Both the position numbers and the translations under genes were made by a program. DNA of 64,000 nt. It comes from Dryococelus australis (lineage: Eukaryota > Arthropoda > Insecta > Phasmatodea > Phasmatidae). How positions within the stretch are numbered: position 1 is the first letter of the stretch; each line of letters opens with the position of its first letter. The notes beneath the pieces are model-generated. The model had not been told where the DNA came from, searched no databases, and saw only the letters and a program-made list of their open reading frames with translations. The stretch lies in the NCBI GenBank assembly GCA_029891345.1, contig CM057002.1, positions 67,784,590-67,848,589 of the forward strand. Direction: 5' to 3'. Positions 43,233 through 54,035 of this stretch are shown here, piece by piece.

Positions 43233-46225
43233 TCACTCTTTTTCAATTTTGTAGTGCCCCCGTGGTAGTGTATTAATACCATCTTTAAGAATAAATTTTT
43301 TATCATCTTCGAAACTCAATGCTTTTTTTCTCATCTCAATCGTATAGAGTTCGTGTTTCTTACTTTTAATAAGATTCATACTTTTGAACAACACTTTTTT
43401 TTTACCAAACACATTTTGTAGTCACCAAAACTAATCTCATTTTTGACTACAGTGTTTTTCACACCCTTTGCTCTTTTCTTTACACCACCTTCCTCATTTA
43501 TTGCATACATTTTCGATTTGAATCCAATAAATTCTTCCATTATTATTCCATTAAATTCATCTTTCATTTTGCCAATAATCTTTTTGTTAACTAATGGTAT
43601 ACCATATGGATTATCTTTTTTATAGTCAGAAGTATCAAAATGAGCGACCATTTCTTTCATGTCACTGTAGAAGTCTGATGTTTTTATATAATAGATGTAT
43701 GAATCAATATCTTGGCAGCACAGTTCAATATTTTCCCCATACTTTGGTTGTATTATATTATAGTGAAAATCGTACATTAAGACTTTCGATATATCAAGTA
43801 TGCTCATTCCAACATAAATGGGTTTGTTAAAGCACAGTTTTGTTTTAATCATATGAACTGCAACCAAAGAGTTAGTAAATATAGTTCTATCTTTAATGTT
43901 TGGTTTAGCCACTAGTTTATCAATTTGCTTAGAACTTGTGCACAACCGTATATCCACTCTGTTTATAATATTTTCCATTGTTTTTCCAAAAACAAAATTT
44001 TCATTAATTTGTAGAAATTTTTTTCAAAGTCATTTGTAGACTTTGTTCGCATTTTTGTGTTTAGATCAAAATAAGACTTGAGCCAATCTGATTGATAAAA
44101 CTCCAGATCTCTATGAATCTTTTTCAACTTCATTCCGAGAGATAGATATTGCTTAAGATTTACATAGTGTAGTACATATTTTTCTTTATCATCCAGAGTA
44201 GTTAAGAGTTTGGGAATTTTTGAACCTTTTGGTATTTTATTCTCTGGTGCCAATGGCAGGTCTTTGTGGAGATCGTGTAGTTCATGTGGGTATTCCAAAT
44301 CATCTTCCAATATATAACCTTTTCTAGAATCAACTCGTATTTTTGTTACATCTGTATTTGTATTTCTCCACTTAAACCCACCATAGGGTAAATACTGGCT
44401 CATAGCCCGTCTATATACGTTATTGGCAACCAGGTATGTAAGATAAAAGATTTCCTTTGTACTATCATAGGCATTCGTATATTTATTATTTGCTTTAGCA
44501 TATCGCTTACAACGTTGTGAAATTCCACCATGAACACCTTTTTCTATCATCAAAATAATGTCGTAATCTGTTAATAATTCTAGTTCTATTTTAGTATGTT
44601 TGAGAATAGCACCCCACACTAACCCTGGGGCTGTGTAATACCATGCTGGATCTAGCTTATATGTTTTGAGACATACATCTCTAAAATTTTCCATTATATC
44701 GGACAACATCAATATATCAGATTTGTTATAGAGTTCCGTGTACTCCCTTAGAGATTTTATGTTGAATTTTTCCCACACCTTTCTCCCAAATTTGTAATAT
44801 TCGTCTGTAATGACACATTTATTGAGTTTTTGTAAAATGCATCTTTGGATGGAAGTGATGTCTCACAAAATTTTTGAGCGCTATCCATGTAGTCATATGG
44901 ATAAACACCTTTTCTTATAACAAAGTCAAAAAGTTCATTGGAAAAATGCTTACACGTTTCTCGGAATTGGCTTCTGGAAATGTTGCTAAAGAGTTTATCG
45001 ATACTACTAGCCATAAATTTAAATGAGTCAATAAATCTAAGATTTACACTTTTACATGCATGTTTCGTAAAATAAATATATTTTTCTTCGTTGTTGGGAA
45101 TTAGATGAATTTTATTTTCATCAATACCAAGATCTCTTATGAATAAATGTGTGTCATAACCAGATAGATTGTGTATAAACACTGGGATAAAACATGGATT
45201 TCTATACGATAAGTTACAATCTCTGTGTGCAGCTCCCCTAAATTTCCCCATAAGATGATCATGATTTCTCACAGAATCACCATTCAAAGACTTTTCACAT
45301 ATATGACAATGGGTAGCTGTGTATAAATGTGTATAAATTAATAGAAATTCCACTTCTTTTCTCAAAGGTTGGTATGCTACCCAATTTCATTGGAACTTCC
45401 AAACCCTTAAGTGCATCATAAAACTCATGTTCGTAAGCTATATATTTATTCACTCTTTGGGGGTCTCTTTGTACTTGATGCAATGCAGATAGAACAGATC
45501 ACAAAAAAATATTTTTGATCATTATTGTTAACATTAATTACTGCCTGCTTAGCTTTGATTTTTTCTGGGAGATTAACATATGAACTGCCCTTGAATGGTA
45601 CATATTTATTTATTCTCACTTCTCGTTTAAGTATTCTCTTGAGTTCCCACTGAGATCGCTTATCTTCGAAAGCCCCCATCTCAGCTATGATTTTCGATAT
45701 GCTGTTGTCATAATATTTTTCCAGATTAGTCGATTTCAGTATAATTTTGTTCTTTGTTTTTAAGGAGCTTTCTACATATTCAATATTCTCACCAATTCCC
45801 CTTTTGTGCTCAGTGAAGAGTTTCATGTTCACTTTGAGTGATTTTAAATGTTTATTAAATAGTTACCGTGACAGTTTCTTTTACATCGTTTAGGAAATGA
45901 TTTGGGTTTATGTATGCATTCACATTCTTTACAGCAAAAGTCTTGATCCTACTTTGAAATGCTGTTTCGATTTCTTCTACACTGAATATGAGTGTGTTCT
46001 TACGAATTATACTTCTCAAGTGACTTCTTATGAGAGATGGTTTGTAAAAGTGATTACAAGTTTCACACTTGACATACTTCTCTTGAGATTTCTTCTGCTT
46101 TCTTTTGCCAAAAAAACATCTTTCCTAAATTTATATTCTTTCCAAACATTACCAGTTGCGTTAGCCTTTTTTATTGCCATGGTCGTCATCATATTAGACA
46201 TCAGTTGATTTTTATTTGCGTCCAT
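43233..46225 (-). pseudogene. Protein-primed family B DNA polymerase of the Polinton, broken
   Basis: Pieces on the minus strand run from MDANKNQLMSN (46225) through an N-terminal region (45832-45446, with PFKGSSYVNLPEKI) to a Cys/His cluster (CHIC...NHDH...HRDCN) and the exonuclease segment HNLSGYDTHLF. Next come the YTAPGLVWGAILK block, motif A, and in the next frame motif C reading QDIDSYIYYI. A final short frame, 43379-43233, has HELYTIEMRKKAL and a GHYKIEKE end. In motif A (YLVANNVYRRAM) the catalytic aspartate codon at 44428-44430 reads GTT (valine). At least five frame breaks separate the parts. The enzyme would replicate the element using a terminal protein. Length and order match the family, and activity is lost. 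Confidence 0.92.
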
Positions 46226-46227
46226 TT

Positions 46228-46517
46228 ATTATATACAATATTTTATTTTTTACGTATTCAAATTTTGAGCCACTTTGTTTTGCAGTTTTGTCCAACGCAA
46301 CTTATTACGCATATTTTTCCAGATGCACTCAAACACAAAGTTTAACGCAACTTTTTTTCTAAAGACTACGATTTAACCAAACGCAACTTTTTGAGTCACT
46401 TTTTTTGCGGTTCTGCTCAAACGCAACTTTTTACTCGTATTTTTGCAGATGCACCCAAACGCAACTTTTTGAGCCACTTTTTTGCGGCTGCGCTCGAATC
46501 GGCATTTCTATACTACT
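46228..46517 (-). repeat. Right terminal inverted repeat of the Polinton
   Basis: Inverted counterpart of the left repeat, ending ...GGCATTTCTATACTACT. It is about 40 bases longer because it carries an additional copy of the internal CAAACGCAACTTTTT unit with its GCGGTT...GCTC spacer (46377-46500). The two repeats have thus diverged in unit number as well as by substitutions. Confidence 0.82.
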
Positions 46518-47490
46518 GCAGCTCAAGTTTTGTGTGCGTTTTACATGAAAACGGAGGCTCCTTGTCAGTAATGACACAGGGAATATTTATGTTCATTGGG
46601 TTATACTGCTCAATAAACCAGCATCAAAAATTCATTATTCACGACGGTAAAAATTGTTGTACGCAATAAGACGAAGGCCATTCATGTTGTTTACATTACG
46701 GTAGGGGGTATTAATGTGAGATTTCTCTTATGTTAAAGATACCGATAATATAAAACAGTGTTCGGGGAATTGTAAATAAATTTCCCTTCGTTTATGATAT
46801 TTGCAAAAAAATCCTGTTTATAATTTAAATAAAAAAGGCTCAATTCCTTAATGTTCAGTTTAGGTAGCAATGGTTCCTTATATTTCCCACTTAATTTTGT
46901 ATAAGGAAACACCTCATTAAGTTTGTCAGTCGAATTACGCTCCATCCCGTATACAGCATGTAATCCTGAGCACTGAGATCTGTATCCTGATGACAGTTGA
47001 GTCCAGAATATGTCTGTCTAGGTTAAGTTTGCCGTCTTATGACGAGGGAAATATTGTGTGTTGGCTGGCCGAAGTAGCAGTGGTGCCAACTTCAGAGCGG
47101 AAATATCTACAAAGTAAATTGTCGAAACCCTAAAAGAATAACAATTATTTCACAGGAGGGGTCTTAAAGTAGGTGACATAATGCTCTTTCATTGATCGTA
47201 TTCAAAATAACGGATAAACCCGGATTGTGCGTTGTGTGATTTGGATCTAAAAACATCAGTGGGAGAAACACACACTTACACACACACATATATGTCACTA
47301 CTCTATATATGTATATACACACCAGGATCTATGCTAAAATGGGAGTAATAAATCGAAATAAGTGTGGGCATCATTACTTTCTCTGTCACGACCTGGTCAA
47401 CTCAGACTAAAGCAGCACCTGGTTTCTAATCTATAGTTTGAAGTGGATTAGTGTATGTGCAGACAGAGGGGAAGCGTGTAGGTAAGGTAG
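46518..47490. other. Intron sequence right of the Polinton
   Basis: A 70-codon minus-strand frame (46945-46733, with KYKEPLLPKLNIKELSLFYL) is open but matches nothing I recognise and has no supporting codon bias. TA/CA microsatellite near 47280-47320. Confidence 0.35.
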
Positions 47491-47507
47491 GTGTGTGCAT
47501 GTGACAG

Positions 47508-47705
47508 GAGGCTGCGCTATCAGAAGAGGAGCTGGAGGAGGAGAAGCCAGACAGACTTACTTTGCTGCTACCGCAGTCCAAGTTCGACTGCACGGGCAAG
47601 ACAGGCTACTACGCCGACGATGGTCTCAACTGCGAGGTCTTCCACTACTGCCAGGACAACGCACGTCATTCCTGGATCTGCCCCGAGGGATTCCTCTTCC
47701 ACCAG
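47508..47705 (+). CDS. CPAP1-type chitin-binding protein, second coding exon (residues 108-173)
   Basis: This exon has no internal start codon, so ATG-based searches miss it. The acceptor is CATGTGACAG|GAG and the donor CACCAG|GTAGCG, both phase 0. It encodes an acidic lead (EEELEEEKPDR) and the first two thirds of a peritrophin-A/ChtBD2 (CBM14) domain: SKFDC, TGYYADDGLNCEVFHYC and SWIC, followed by PEGFLFHQ. Together with the next exon the six cysteines (residues 135, 149, 155, 165, 178, 187) show spacing C-x13-C-x5-C-x9-C-x12-C-x8-C, the CPAP pattern. The aromatic residues around YY and FHY are those expected to contact chitin. The exon is 198 bases (66 codons). Its last bases and donor have been copied into the adjacent 29-bp minisatellite. 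Confidence 0.9.
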
Positions 47706-48198
47706 GTAGCGCCATCCCCGCCTTCTTTCACCAGCTAGTGCCATCCCCGCCTTCTTCCACAAGGTAGTGCCATCCCAGCCTTCTTCCACCAGGTAGCGCC
47801 ATCCCTGCCTTCTTCCACCAGATAGTGCCATCCCCGCCTTCTTCCACCAGGTAGCCCCATCCCCGCCTTCTTTCACCAGCTAGTGCCATCCCCGCCTTCT
47901 TCCACAAGGTAGTGCCATCCCAGCCTTCTTCCACCAGGTAGCGCCATCCCCGCCTTCTTCCACTAGGTAGCGCCATCCCTACCTTCTTCCACCAGGTAGC
48001 CCCACCATCGCCTTCTTCCACCAGGTAGCGCCATCCCCGCCTTCTTCCACCAGATAGTGCCATCCCCACCTTCTTCCACCAGGTAGCGCGATCCTTGCCT
48101 TCTTCCACCAGATAGTGCCATCCCCGCCTTCTTCCACCAGGTAGCATCATACCCACATTCTTCCACCAGGTAGCGCCACCATCGCCTTCTTCCATCTA
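47706..48198. repeat. 29-bp minisatellite of 17 units built from an exon end and its splice donor
   Basis: Units of exactly 29 bp, of the form GTAGCGCCATCCCCGCCTTC plus TTCCACCAG, begin at the first intron base after the exon at 47508-47705. The exon itself ends TTCCTCTTCCACCAG, so each unit regenerates the donor context CACCAG|GTAG. Twelve of 17 units keep GT at the junction; the others begin CT or AT. Units 1-4 recur as units 6-9, a higher-order duplication. Long minus-strand open frames here are repeat artefacts. Confidence 0.95.
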
Positions 48199-48199
48199 T

Positions 48200-48560
48200 A
48201 ACATATTCGACTTAGAATGTCAAACCAGAAAATCACTTCGTCTTAGTTACTTAGTATATAACTCACTTTGTCCGTAACTCGCTTGGACTTAAGCCAACTT
48301 AGCCTGAAATTCACTTCCCTAAAATTCACTTGGCCAAAAAGACACTTAGCTTAGGCCACTTGGGTTTCAATATCACTTTTTTCTGAAGTAGTTTGGCTTT
48401 AAATTCACATGGTGTTAATATCACTTTGACTAAAGTTATTTCGTTCAAAATTCACTTGGTGTAAAATCGCTTCCCATCGAGTAACTGATCCAAAGTCACT
48501 TAGTTAAAAGACTTGCTCTAAAAGTCACTCAGGCACTAAACTCGCTTGCTCTTAACCCAA
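48200..48560. repeat. Degenerate short tandem repeat
   Basis: An irregular series of ~15-22-base units around AAATTCACTTGG (for example AAAATTCACTTGGCC, GACACTTAGCTTAGGCC, AAATTCACATGGTG, AAAATTCACTTGGTG). Too diverged to give a fixed period. Confidence 0.6.
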
Positions 48561-49307
48561 TTCAAACCAGGATATTTTTAGGTTGAATTACGTCTATCAG
48601 ATAATTATATGCCCATTATAGATACGTGGAGGAATATCTGGGAAACAAAGTTTATCGAGTTCTATTCCCGATGCGGTCGGGAAATTTTTCACTCGACTCT
48701 ATACTATGTCTCCAGGCTGTAGAATCCATATATTCATGGTACCAGCCAGATAACTGATCGATTCAAATTGCTAAGAGGAATTAGTTATTTTACTGTAAGA
48801 AATGATATTGTTTGGTAGTGAAACATTTTACTGGCACCTATCCATCTGCAGTTTTGAATAAGGAAAATAATTCCATGCCTGACTGAGTGTTCGTTAAATT
48901 ACGTGTTTTCGAATGACTGTTGAGTGTTTTTAACTGCGCGTGTCTGGCTGTGCGGGAGCTGACTTTACTGTCACACTGAGAGAGAGAGGTTTGCTTGAGT
49001 CAAGCAAATGTGTGCTTGTTTATGGCCAAACAAATTCTATCAAATATTTTGTTGTCAGGCAGGTTTAGTTGGTTCAACTACATGGTTTGGTTGGTTCGAG
49101 TGTTTACTTTGTTAACGAAACCAAATAAGTTATGTTGAATTTCAGATTTGGTTTATTCATCAAACTATTTAGTTAGATCAGCTATGTCTCTTTTTGGTCA
49201 CCTACGAACACACATTAGCCTTTCCCTCAGAGCATTGTGGAGGTGAGTGGAGGAACTACAGTAGATAGTGGAGGAGTGTTTGAGTGCGTGTGTGTGTGTG
49301 GCGGCAG

Positions 49308-49568
49308 GTGCACCTGATCTGCATGCCGCCGAGCGGAGACAACATCTGCAAGCAGTCGTCGCAGTTCCACTTTGTGAACGACTACCTGTACCTGCCCATC
49401 AACACGCAGGAGGTGCAGACACGCCCCAACGTGACCTTGAGGTACTCTGATCGCTATTACCCGGATACCTTCTACGAGGACAAGGAGGCGCAACCACAGC
49501 CCGTACAGCAAGTGCAGCAGCTGGTGCTACAACAGCCGTCCCCCATACCACAGAGGATACCCGTCCAG
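49308..49568 (+). CDS. CPAP1-type chitin-binding protein, third coding exon (residues 174-260)
   Basis: The acceptor GTGTGGCGGCAG|GTG and donor GTCCAG|GTACAC are both phase 0, giving 87 codons. The first part (VHLICMPPSGDNICKQSS, then FHFVNDYLYLPIN) supplies cysteines 5 and 6 and closes the chitin-binding domain. The rest is a Tyr-containing stretch (RYSDRYYPDTFYEDKE) followed by a Gln/Val/Pro-rich tail. An intron inside the ChtBD2 domain directly after the GFLFHQ motif is what splits exons 2 and 3. A family A inverted-repeat element begins only about 37 bases after the donor, and a G+T-rich microsatellite (TGTGTGTGTG) precedes the acceptor polypyrimidine region. Confidence 0.9.
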
Positions 49569-49605
49569 GTACACACTGCCCACCACACCTCACGTAACAT
49601 ACCAC

Positions 49606-50026
49606 TAAAGGCGGTTCACGACCAAGTCAACACTTTTGAAAGTCACTGGATCAGTGACTTTCATAGGTATATTTTAACTGGCGCACTGAGTGAAATGCGC
49701 CCAGTAACGTTGCTAACGATGGATGGGAAGCAGTTCCGTACATTAACGTCGAATTAAAACTGTTAGGTAACCATTTGTGATAACTTATATTCTTTCTATC
49801 TTTCGCTTTAAGTTTTTCAGTGCAAAAAAAAAAAAAAAAAAAACGAGCAAATTTTACAAATTATTACATTTCTGATAATTTCACAGTTTACTTGACCGAC
49901 GCATGAATAAAGCGATGATATCCTAGCAATGTTAATTTTACATAAGACCGAAAAATACACAACATGCATACAGGTACATCTTAGCAGGGCTTTCAAAAGT
50001 GCTAATTTTACTGTGAATAGCCTATA
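49606..50026 (-). mobile_element. Family A element, full length, 37 bases after an exon
   Basis: It opens TAAAGGCGGTTCACGACCAA and closes TACTGTGAATAGCCTATA. It contains a 20-base A run (49824-49843) where other copies have about 9 A. It lies in the last coding intron, starting close to the splice donor at 49568/49569. Confidence 0.85.
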
Positions 50027-50327
50027 GAAAACATACAGCACACATAATTATCACTTAAATTTTAATAATAACAAAACAAAAATGTTTTTAACATATTTTA
50101 ATCAGCGTAATATTTTTTTATTTATTACGCGCGTTCCGTTGATCCCATGTTTATCGTAATGGGTCAGGATATAGAAATTGTCGGTATAATACTATACAAA
50201 TACAAAACAGCACATATATAAAACATTTGTGAATAAGTAACAAAGTGACACATAACAATCTAAAAACACAGCAAATCAATTCACAATACTTATTATCTAG
50301 CACATACACTAGACTATGAATAAAATA

Positions 50328-50712
50328 TGTTTTCGAATAACATGTCGAAATTAAAATCACAGCATCTGCGGATAATAGAAACAATAATCCTGGTAACAAA
50401 AATGTTTGGAAAGGTTGAAGTTAGGCAAAACAACGCAGGGAGTACGCAGCTATACGTACCTGCGTGCAGTACAAGTTGCATACCACGCAGGCGAACGGAA
50501 CTACCACGGCGAGTCAGTTGCATTCGCCTTTGTGGTATGCAACTTGCTGTGCACGCAGATACGACTAGTTGCGGACTTCCGGCGCTGTTTTGCCAACTTC
50601 AATTGAAATTTATAAATACTAAGAGGACATTCCCTAGCATTTGTTTGCTAGAATGTGTTGTTTATATAAGTCTATAAATGCAGTGGTTTTAATTTCGACA
50701 TGTTATTTAAAA
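50328..50712. mobile_element. Fold-back element with very long inverted arms
   Basis: The outer ends TTTTCGAATAACATGTCGAA (left) and, inverted, TTTTTAAATAACATGTCGAA (right) pair, as do the inner arms CTGCGTGCAGTACAAGTTGC and CTGCGTGCACAGCAAGTTGC. The central loop is only about 25-30 bases (around 50500-50525). No coding capacity. Confidence 0.75.
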
Positions 50713-51537
50713 ACACCGTTACGAAATCTACAATATCATATTTATCACTCAAATTGAAATATAAGATAAACTAATTTTTCTTTTAGAATTTTATTTTCAT
50801 AACTGCAAGGAGCACAAAAGTCAAAAGTTCAACTCAGTGATAGAACGATATAACCTTATTCTATTCATTCGTTTGCGCAGGTAGGTTCTATGGTACTGCC
50901 AACGTAAAAACAAAGAGTAAACCACAAATTTACACTTCGTTATGTTGGCGGCAACGCACATGACTTCGCGAGCCTGTATTTTATTTTTACTTCAACATTG
51001 TTTTCGTTTCTTGGCTAATGATATTCTTTGCGTTGTTTTCCCGTACTAATTTAATTCCAAAACTTCATTTGAGAGGATATAAATCATAATCAGGAAGGTG
51101 AAATACTACCTTATAAACCATTTCATGCGGATGTTAATGATGATACACGTTCACGAACTATCAGATGTCAAAGTCACGTAGACAAATATGGCTGTGCTAC
51201 CACCACGGCAGTTAAAATTTGTAAACCAAGCACACGCGGCTACAATATGTAAAGAGATGACCTACATGCCTTCTTTTAAAAGATGTATAATTTCAGTTTA
51301 AATAAACTTGAGATCGCTACCTGTGTGTCGTTTCGATTTTACAGTAAGAGGTTTAAATTCTGACTTGAGGTAATTAAACAACGAACCAGGCAGTATTTGG
51401 GCGGTAGCAAGACCACAGATGGAAGTAGGTTCTCTATCTCCTCAAAATTCTAACTGAATACAGGAATGACACTTTAAAATGTCGTGATCAATGATGAGAT
51501 CAGAACAAAGGTCAGATATGAGAGAGAGTTCTACATC

Positions 51538-52566
51538 TTAGTAAAAATGATCAAGAAGACCCATGTTAACCTTACACCTTCCTAGAATACTGGATATCAT
51601 CGAAGTGAAGGCCATAGACACAATATCTGAAGATGGAAAAATAGTTAAATTAATTACTTGAGCTGCTTTTGCATGTATAACATTCATTGAGCTACCTGTA
51701 TCAAAAAAAGCAAATACTTTCTTTCCATTGATGGTCGCTTGATCAGAGCTCTTCTCCATGCCACCAGGAAAGGAAGTAATGTGAGACAGAACTCGAAACA
51801 TCATTTGAATGCTTAGTTTTTATATCAGGGCCAGACTTGCACACTTTTGTTAAGTGTCCATGCTTTCCACGTGAATAACATGTAACATTTTTGCAGGGCA
51901 CTTAATGCGCAGGTGTTCTCATTACCACAGAAAAAAGTTTAGGATTTACAACAGCAACGATTGAATCGGAAATGTTGACTGGTTCAGATGAATTTAGAAT
52001 AGGATCTTGACTTGTGAGTGGCCCAACAGTATTGGTGGGTAGATGCGGTGAGTAGAACAACAAAAATTGTTGCTGAGCTTATTATAGAGTGTGAGTAAAA
52101 TCGAAGGCTTCATCCAGTGTTAATAAGAATTGTTCTAGTAGTCTTTGGCGTATTGCCGTAGACTGGAGGCCACATATAAAAGAATCTCGAATAAAGTCAT
52201 TCCCATTTTATCAGCTGTAAAAGCTTTAAACTTGCAATCATGGCTATACAGTCTGAAAGCTTGTAAGTACCGATATATTGATTGATCCGATTGTTGTCGG
52301 TGCTTAGCTAATTTGTATCGAGTAAAAACCTCATTGACAGGCTTAACAAAGATATTTTCAATGACTGAAATAGTACCATTATAATTTTTTAAATCACTTA
52401 CGTACTCATAAATGCTGGGGAAAACGTGTTTCACTAGTATGTCGAGTTTATTTGACTCTTTTAAAGCTGGGTCAAGACCAGAAATAAAATTTGTAAATGA
52501 CTTGAACCAATGTTTCCAATCGGTAACAGCAGTGTTGGATTTTTTATCAGCAGCAAAACTTTTCAT
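51538..52566 (-). pseudogene. LTR retrotransposon (Ty3/gypsy-like) gag-protease remnant
   Basis: The 5' frame (52566-52135) reads like a gag capsid: DWKHWFKSFTNFISGL, then LDILVKHVFPSIYEYVSDL, ENIFVKPVNEVFTRYKLAKH and a QQSDQSIYRYLQAF segment. Downstream at 51837-51878 is a zinc knuckle CYSRGKHGHLTKVC, where the second cysteine of CX2CX4HX4C has become arginine. The last frame (51804-51538) is a retropepsin with the active-site motif FFDTGSSMNVI (51690-51703) and a GRCKVNMG segment. Reverse transcriptase, RNase H and integrase are absent, and I see no LTRs within the intron. The fragment lies in the last coding intron of the CPAP1 gene, opposite in strand. Confidence 0.75.
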
Positions 52567-53358
52567 GCTTCATTATTCTATCAATCATTTTAGTCAATTA
52601 AACTGTAATAAAACTCGTATTACAAGACCTTAAGAATAGTTATAATTGGTTAAAATGACACCGAATGACATCAATATAACAACAGTTGAAACCTACTAAG
52701 AAGTGCAAATGTCCATAGAGAAATATTACAACACTCATAATTTTCATTCAACTTGAACTTATAGTTTAATATGTTTTTTAAAAAAATGTCCTTTAACACA
52801 CATTTATTTTCACAAATGCACATACAATAGAAATAATCGTTCTTCTAATAGTTTCTCTCAGTGGATGTTATTTTAGTATATGACTTATTTTTTATAAAAA
52901 CTAAAACAGCTTGAAAATGTACTATTAAGACTTACAATCCCACATTATTTTATGGTTTTGGTGTCACAAATAAGAGAACTTTTGAGATGTGCTGTACTTA
53001 AGTTGGTTAAGAATTTGTTTCTTTATCACGACCAATGAGCTGTAGGCATTGTGTTCAGTGGGTAGTGATATGAACCAGTCGGAACACAGATCAGTAGCAA
53101 AGTCTACGAGTCAGTCACTCCCAGGGAAAGTCACTGGGCACTGAGCTTCGTTAAAGTATAGTGCCTGTCAAACATTACCTTCCTCTGCAACACTTAGATA
53201 GTTGGCTACAATGAGCACGAAAGAGTTAGTGATATATATTTAGTCTTTTTAACATTTTCTATAAACCCAATATAATCTCATAGTTTGGGTAAGTGTCCGT
53301 AGGCAGAGAAGCAGTACAGGAGACGGTTAACTTCTTTGCGAACTCTGGTTAAATGTTT

Positions 53359-53522
53359 GACGTGTACAATGTTGTCAGCTTGGCTATTGGGCTCATCCTC
53401 GGTTCATGTACCAGACATCAAGGAACCTGAAGTTTTGTTTGACGTGTACAGTGTTGTCAGCTTGGCTATTGGGCTCATCCTCGGTTCATGTACCAGACAT
53501 CAAGGAACCTGAAGTTTTGTTT
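53359..53522. repeat. 82-bp tandem duplication just before the last coding exon
   Basis: GACGTGTACAATGTTGTCAG through AACCTGAAGTTTTGTTT occurs twice in tandem (53359-53440 and 53441-53522), with one mismatch seen (AATG versus AGTG). Confidence 0.95.
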
Positions 53523-53635
53523 GTGCAACACTTGTAAATATGACTTGTGGATCATTTCTGATATATAATCAGTGAAGCTTGGTCCAGATGGTGTAATGGT
53601 GCAGATGGCTATGAGAGTAGTTGTTGTGGTTGCAG

Positions 53636-53905
53636 GCTGTGGCGCCAGCGCCTCAGAGGGCCAAGCCAGTGCAGTTCCAGGCTGTACAGAGGCCGGTGCA
53701 GCTCGCCCTTCCACGTGCACCTCAGACTGCACCCCCAATACAGCTGAGGACAACAGTGCAGAACAACCAGGTGTTCCGCTCTCCAGAGGAGGTCAACATC
53801 CCACTGCAACATCGCCGACCTGCCCCCACCACGCAGAGGACGTACCAGCCTGTCAGTGAGGACGATGACGATTACGAGTACGATGACCCTCCCTACAGAG
53901 GCTGA
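53636..53905 (+). CDS. CPAP1-type chitin-binding protein, last coding exon (residues 261-349)
   Basis: The acceptor TGTGGTTGCAG|GCT is phase 0 and the exon runs 89 codons to a TGA at 53903-53905. It encodes an Ala/Pro/Gln/Val-rich tail (AVAPAPQ at the start) ending in an acidic, tyrosine-bearing terminus (SEDDDDYEYDDPPYRG). No further domain is visible. Codon use and G+C content match the other three exons and differ sharply from the A+T-rich introns, which supports it as part of the same gene. No strong polyadenylation signal follows closely. The first AATAAA is at 54454-54459, beyond a repeat insertion, so the 3' UTR end is uncertain. Confidence 0.85.
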   Translation, partial: AVAPAPQRAKPVQFQAVQRPVQLALPRAPQTAPPIQLRTTVQNNQVFRSPEEVNIPLQHRRPAPTTQRTYQPVSEDDDDYEYDDPPYRG

Positions 53906-54035
53906 GGCCCTAGACGAGGCCTGCCACAGCGCCCTGCACCTCGTCACCGCGGAGACTTCTCATCACTAGTTGTGTTGTAAGATGTGGCTCATTGCTAGCC
54001 GTCCGTGAATTTCCAAAACTAGCTCGGTAACAAAC

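Larger units (their letters stand above)
35533..46517. mobile_element. Polinton/Maverick DNA transposon, full-length but decayed
   Basis: A 10.98-kb element is bounded by long terminal inverted repeats whose outer ends both read AGTAGTATAGAAATGCCGAT inward. Between them are remnants of the hallmark Polinton set: protein-primed family B DNA polymerase, retroviral-type integrase, packaging ATPase, adenain-like cysteine protease, and jelly-roll capsid-like genes, plus several conserved accessory genes. Polintons are self-synthesising transposons related to adenovirus-like and virophage lineages. All large genes here are interrupted, so the copy is not autonomous. It is inserted in an intron of the CPAP1 gene. 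I could not find a convincing 6-bp target duplication: the left flank ends TTGTAACC and the right flank starts GCAGCTC. Confidence 0.93.

Noticed and set aside
35525-46523. Target-site duplication of the Polinton
   Set aside because: The six bases on each side (GTAACC and GCAGCT, or one-base shifts) do not match, so no duplication is claimed.
47728-48195. 155-codon minus-strand frame resembling a Gly/Trp/Lys/Arg repeat protein
   Set aside because: It is generated by the 29-bp minisatellite; frames in other phases are open too, and there is no start context or domain.
50327-50677. Overlapping 116- and 66-codon frames
   Set aside because: They lie within the arms of a fold-back element and reflect the inverted sequence, not a gene.
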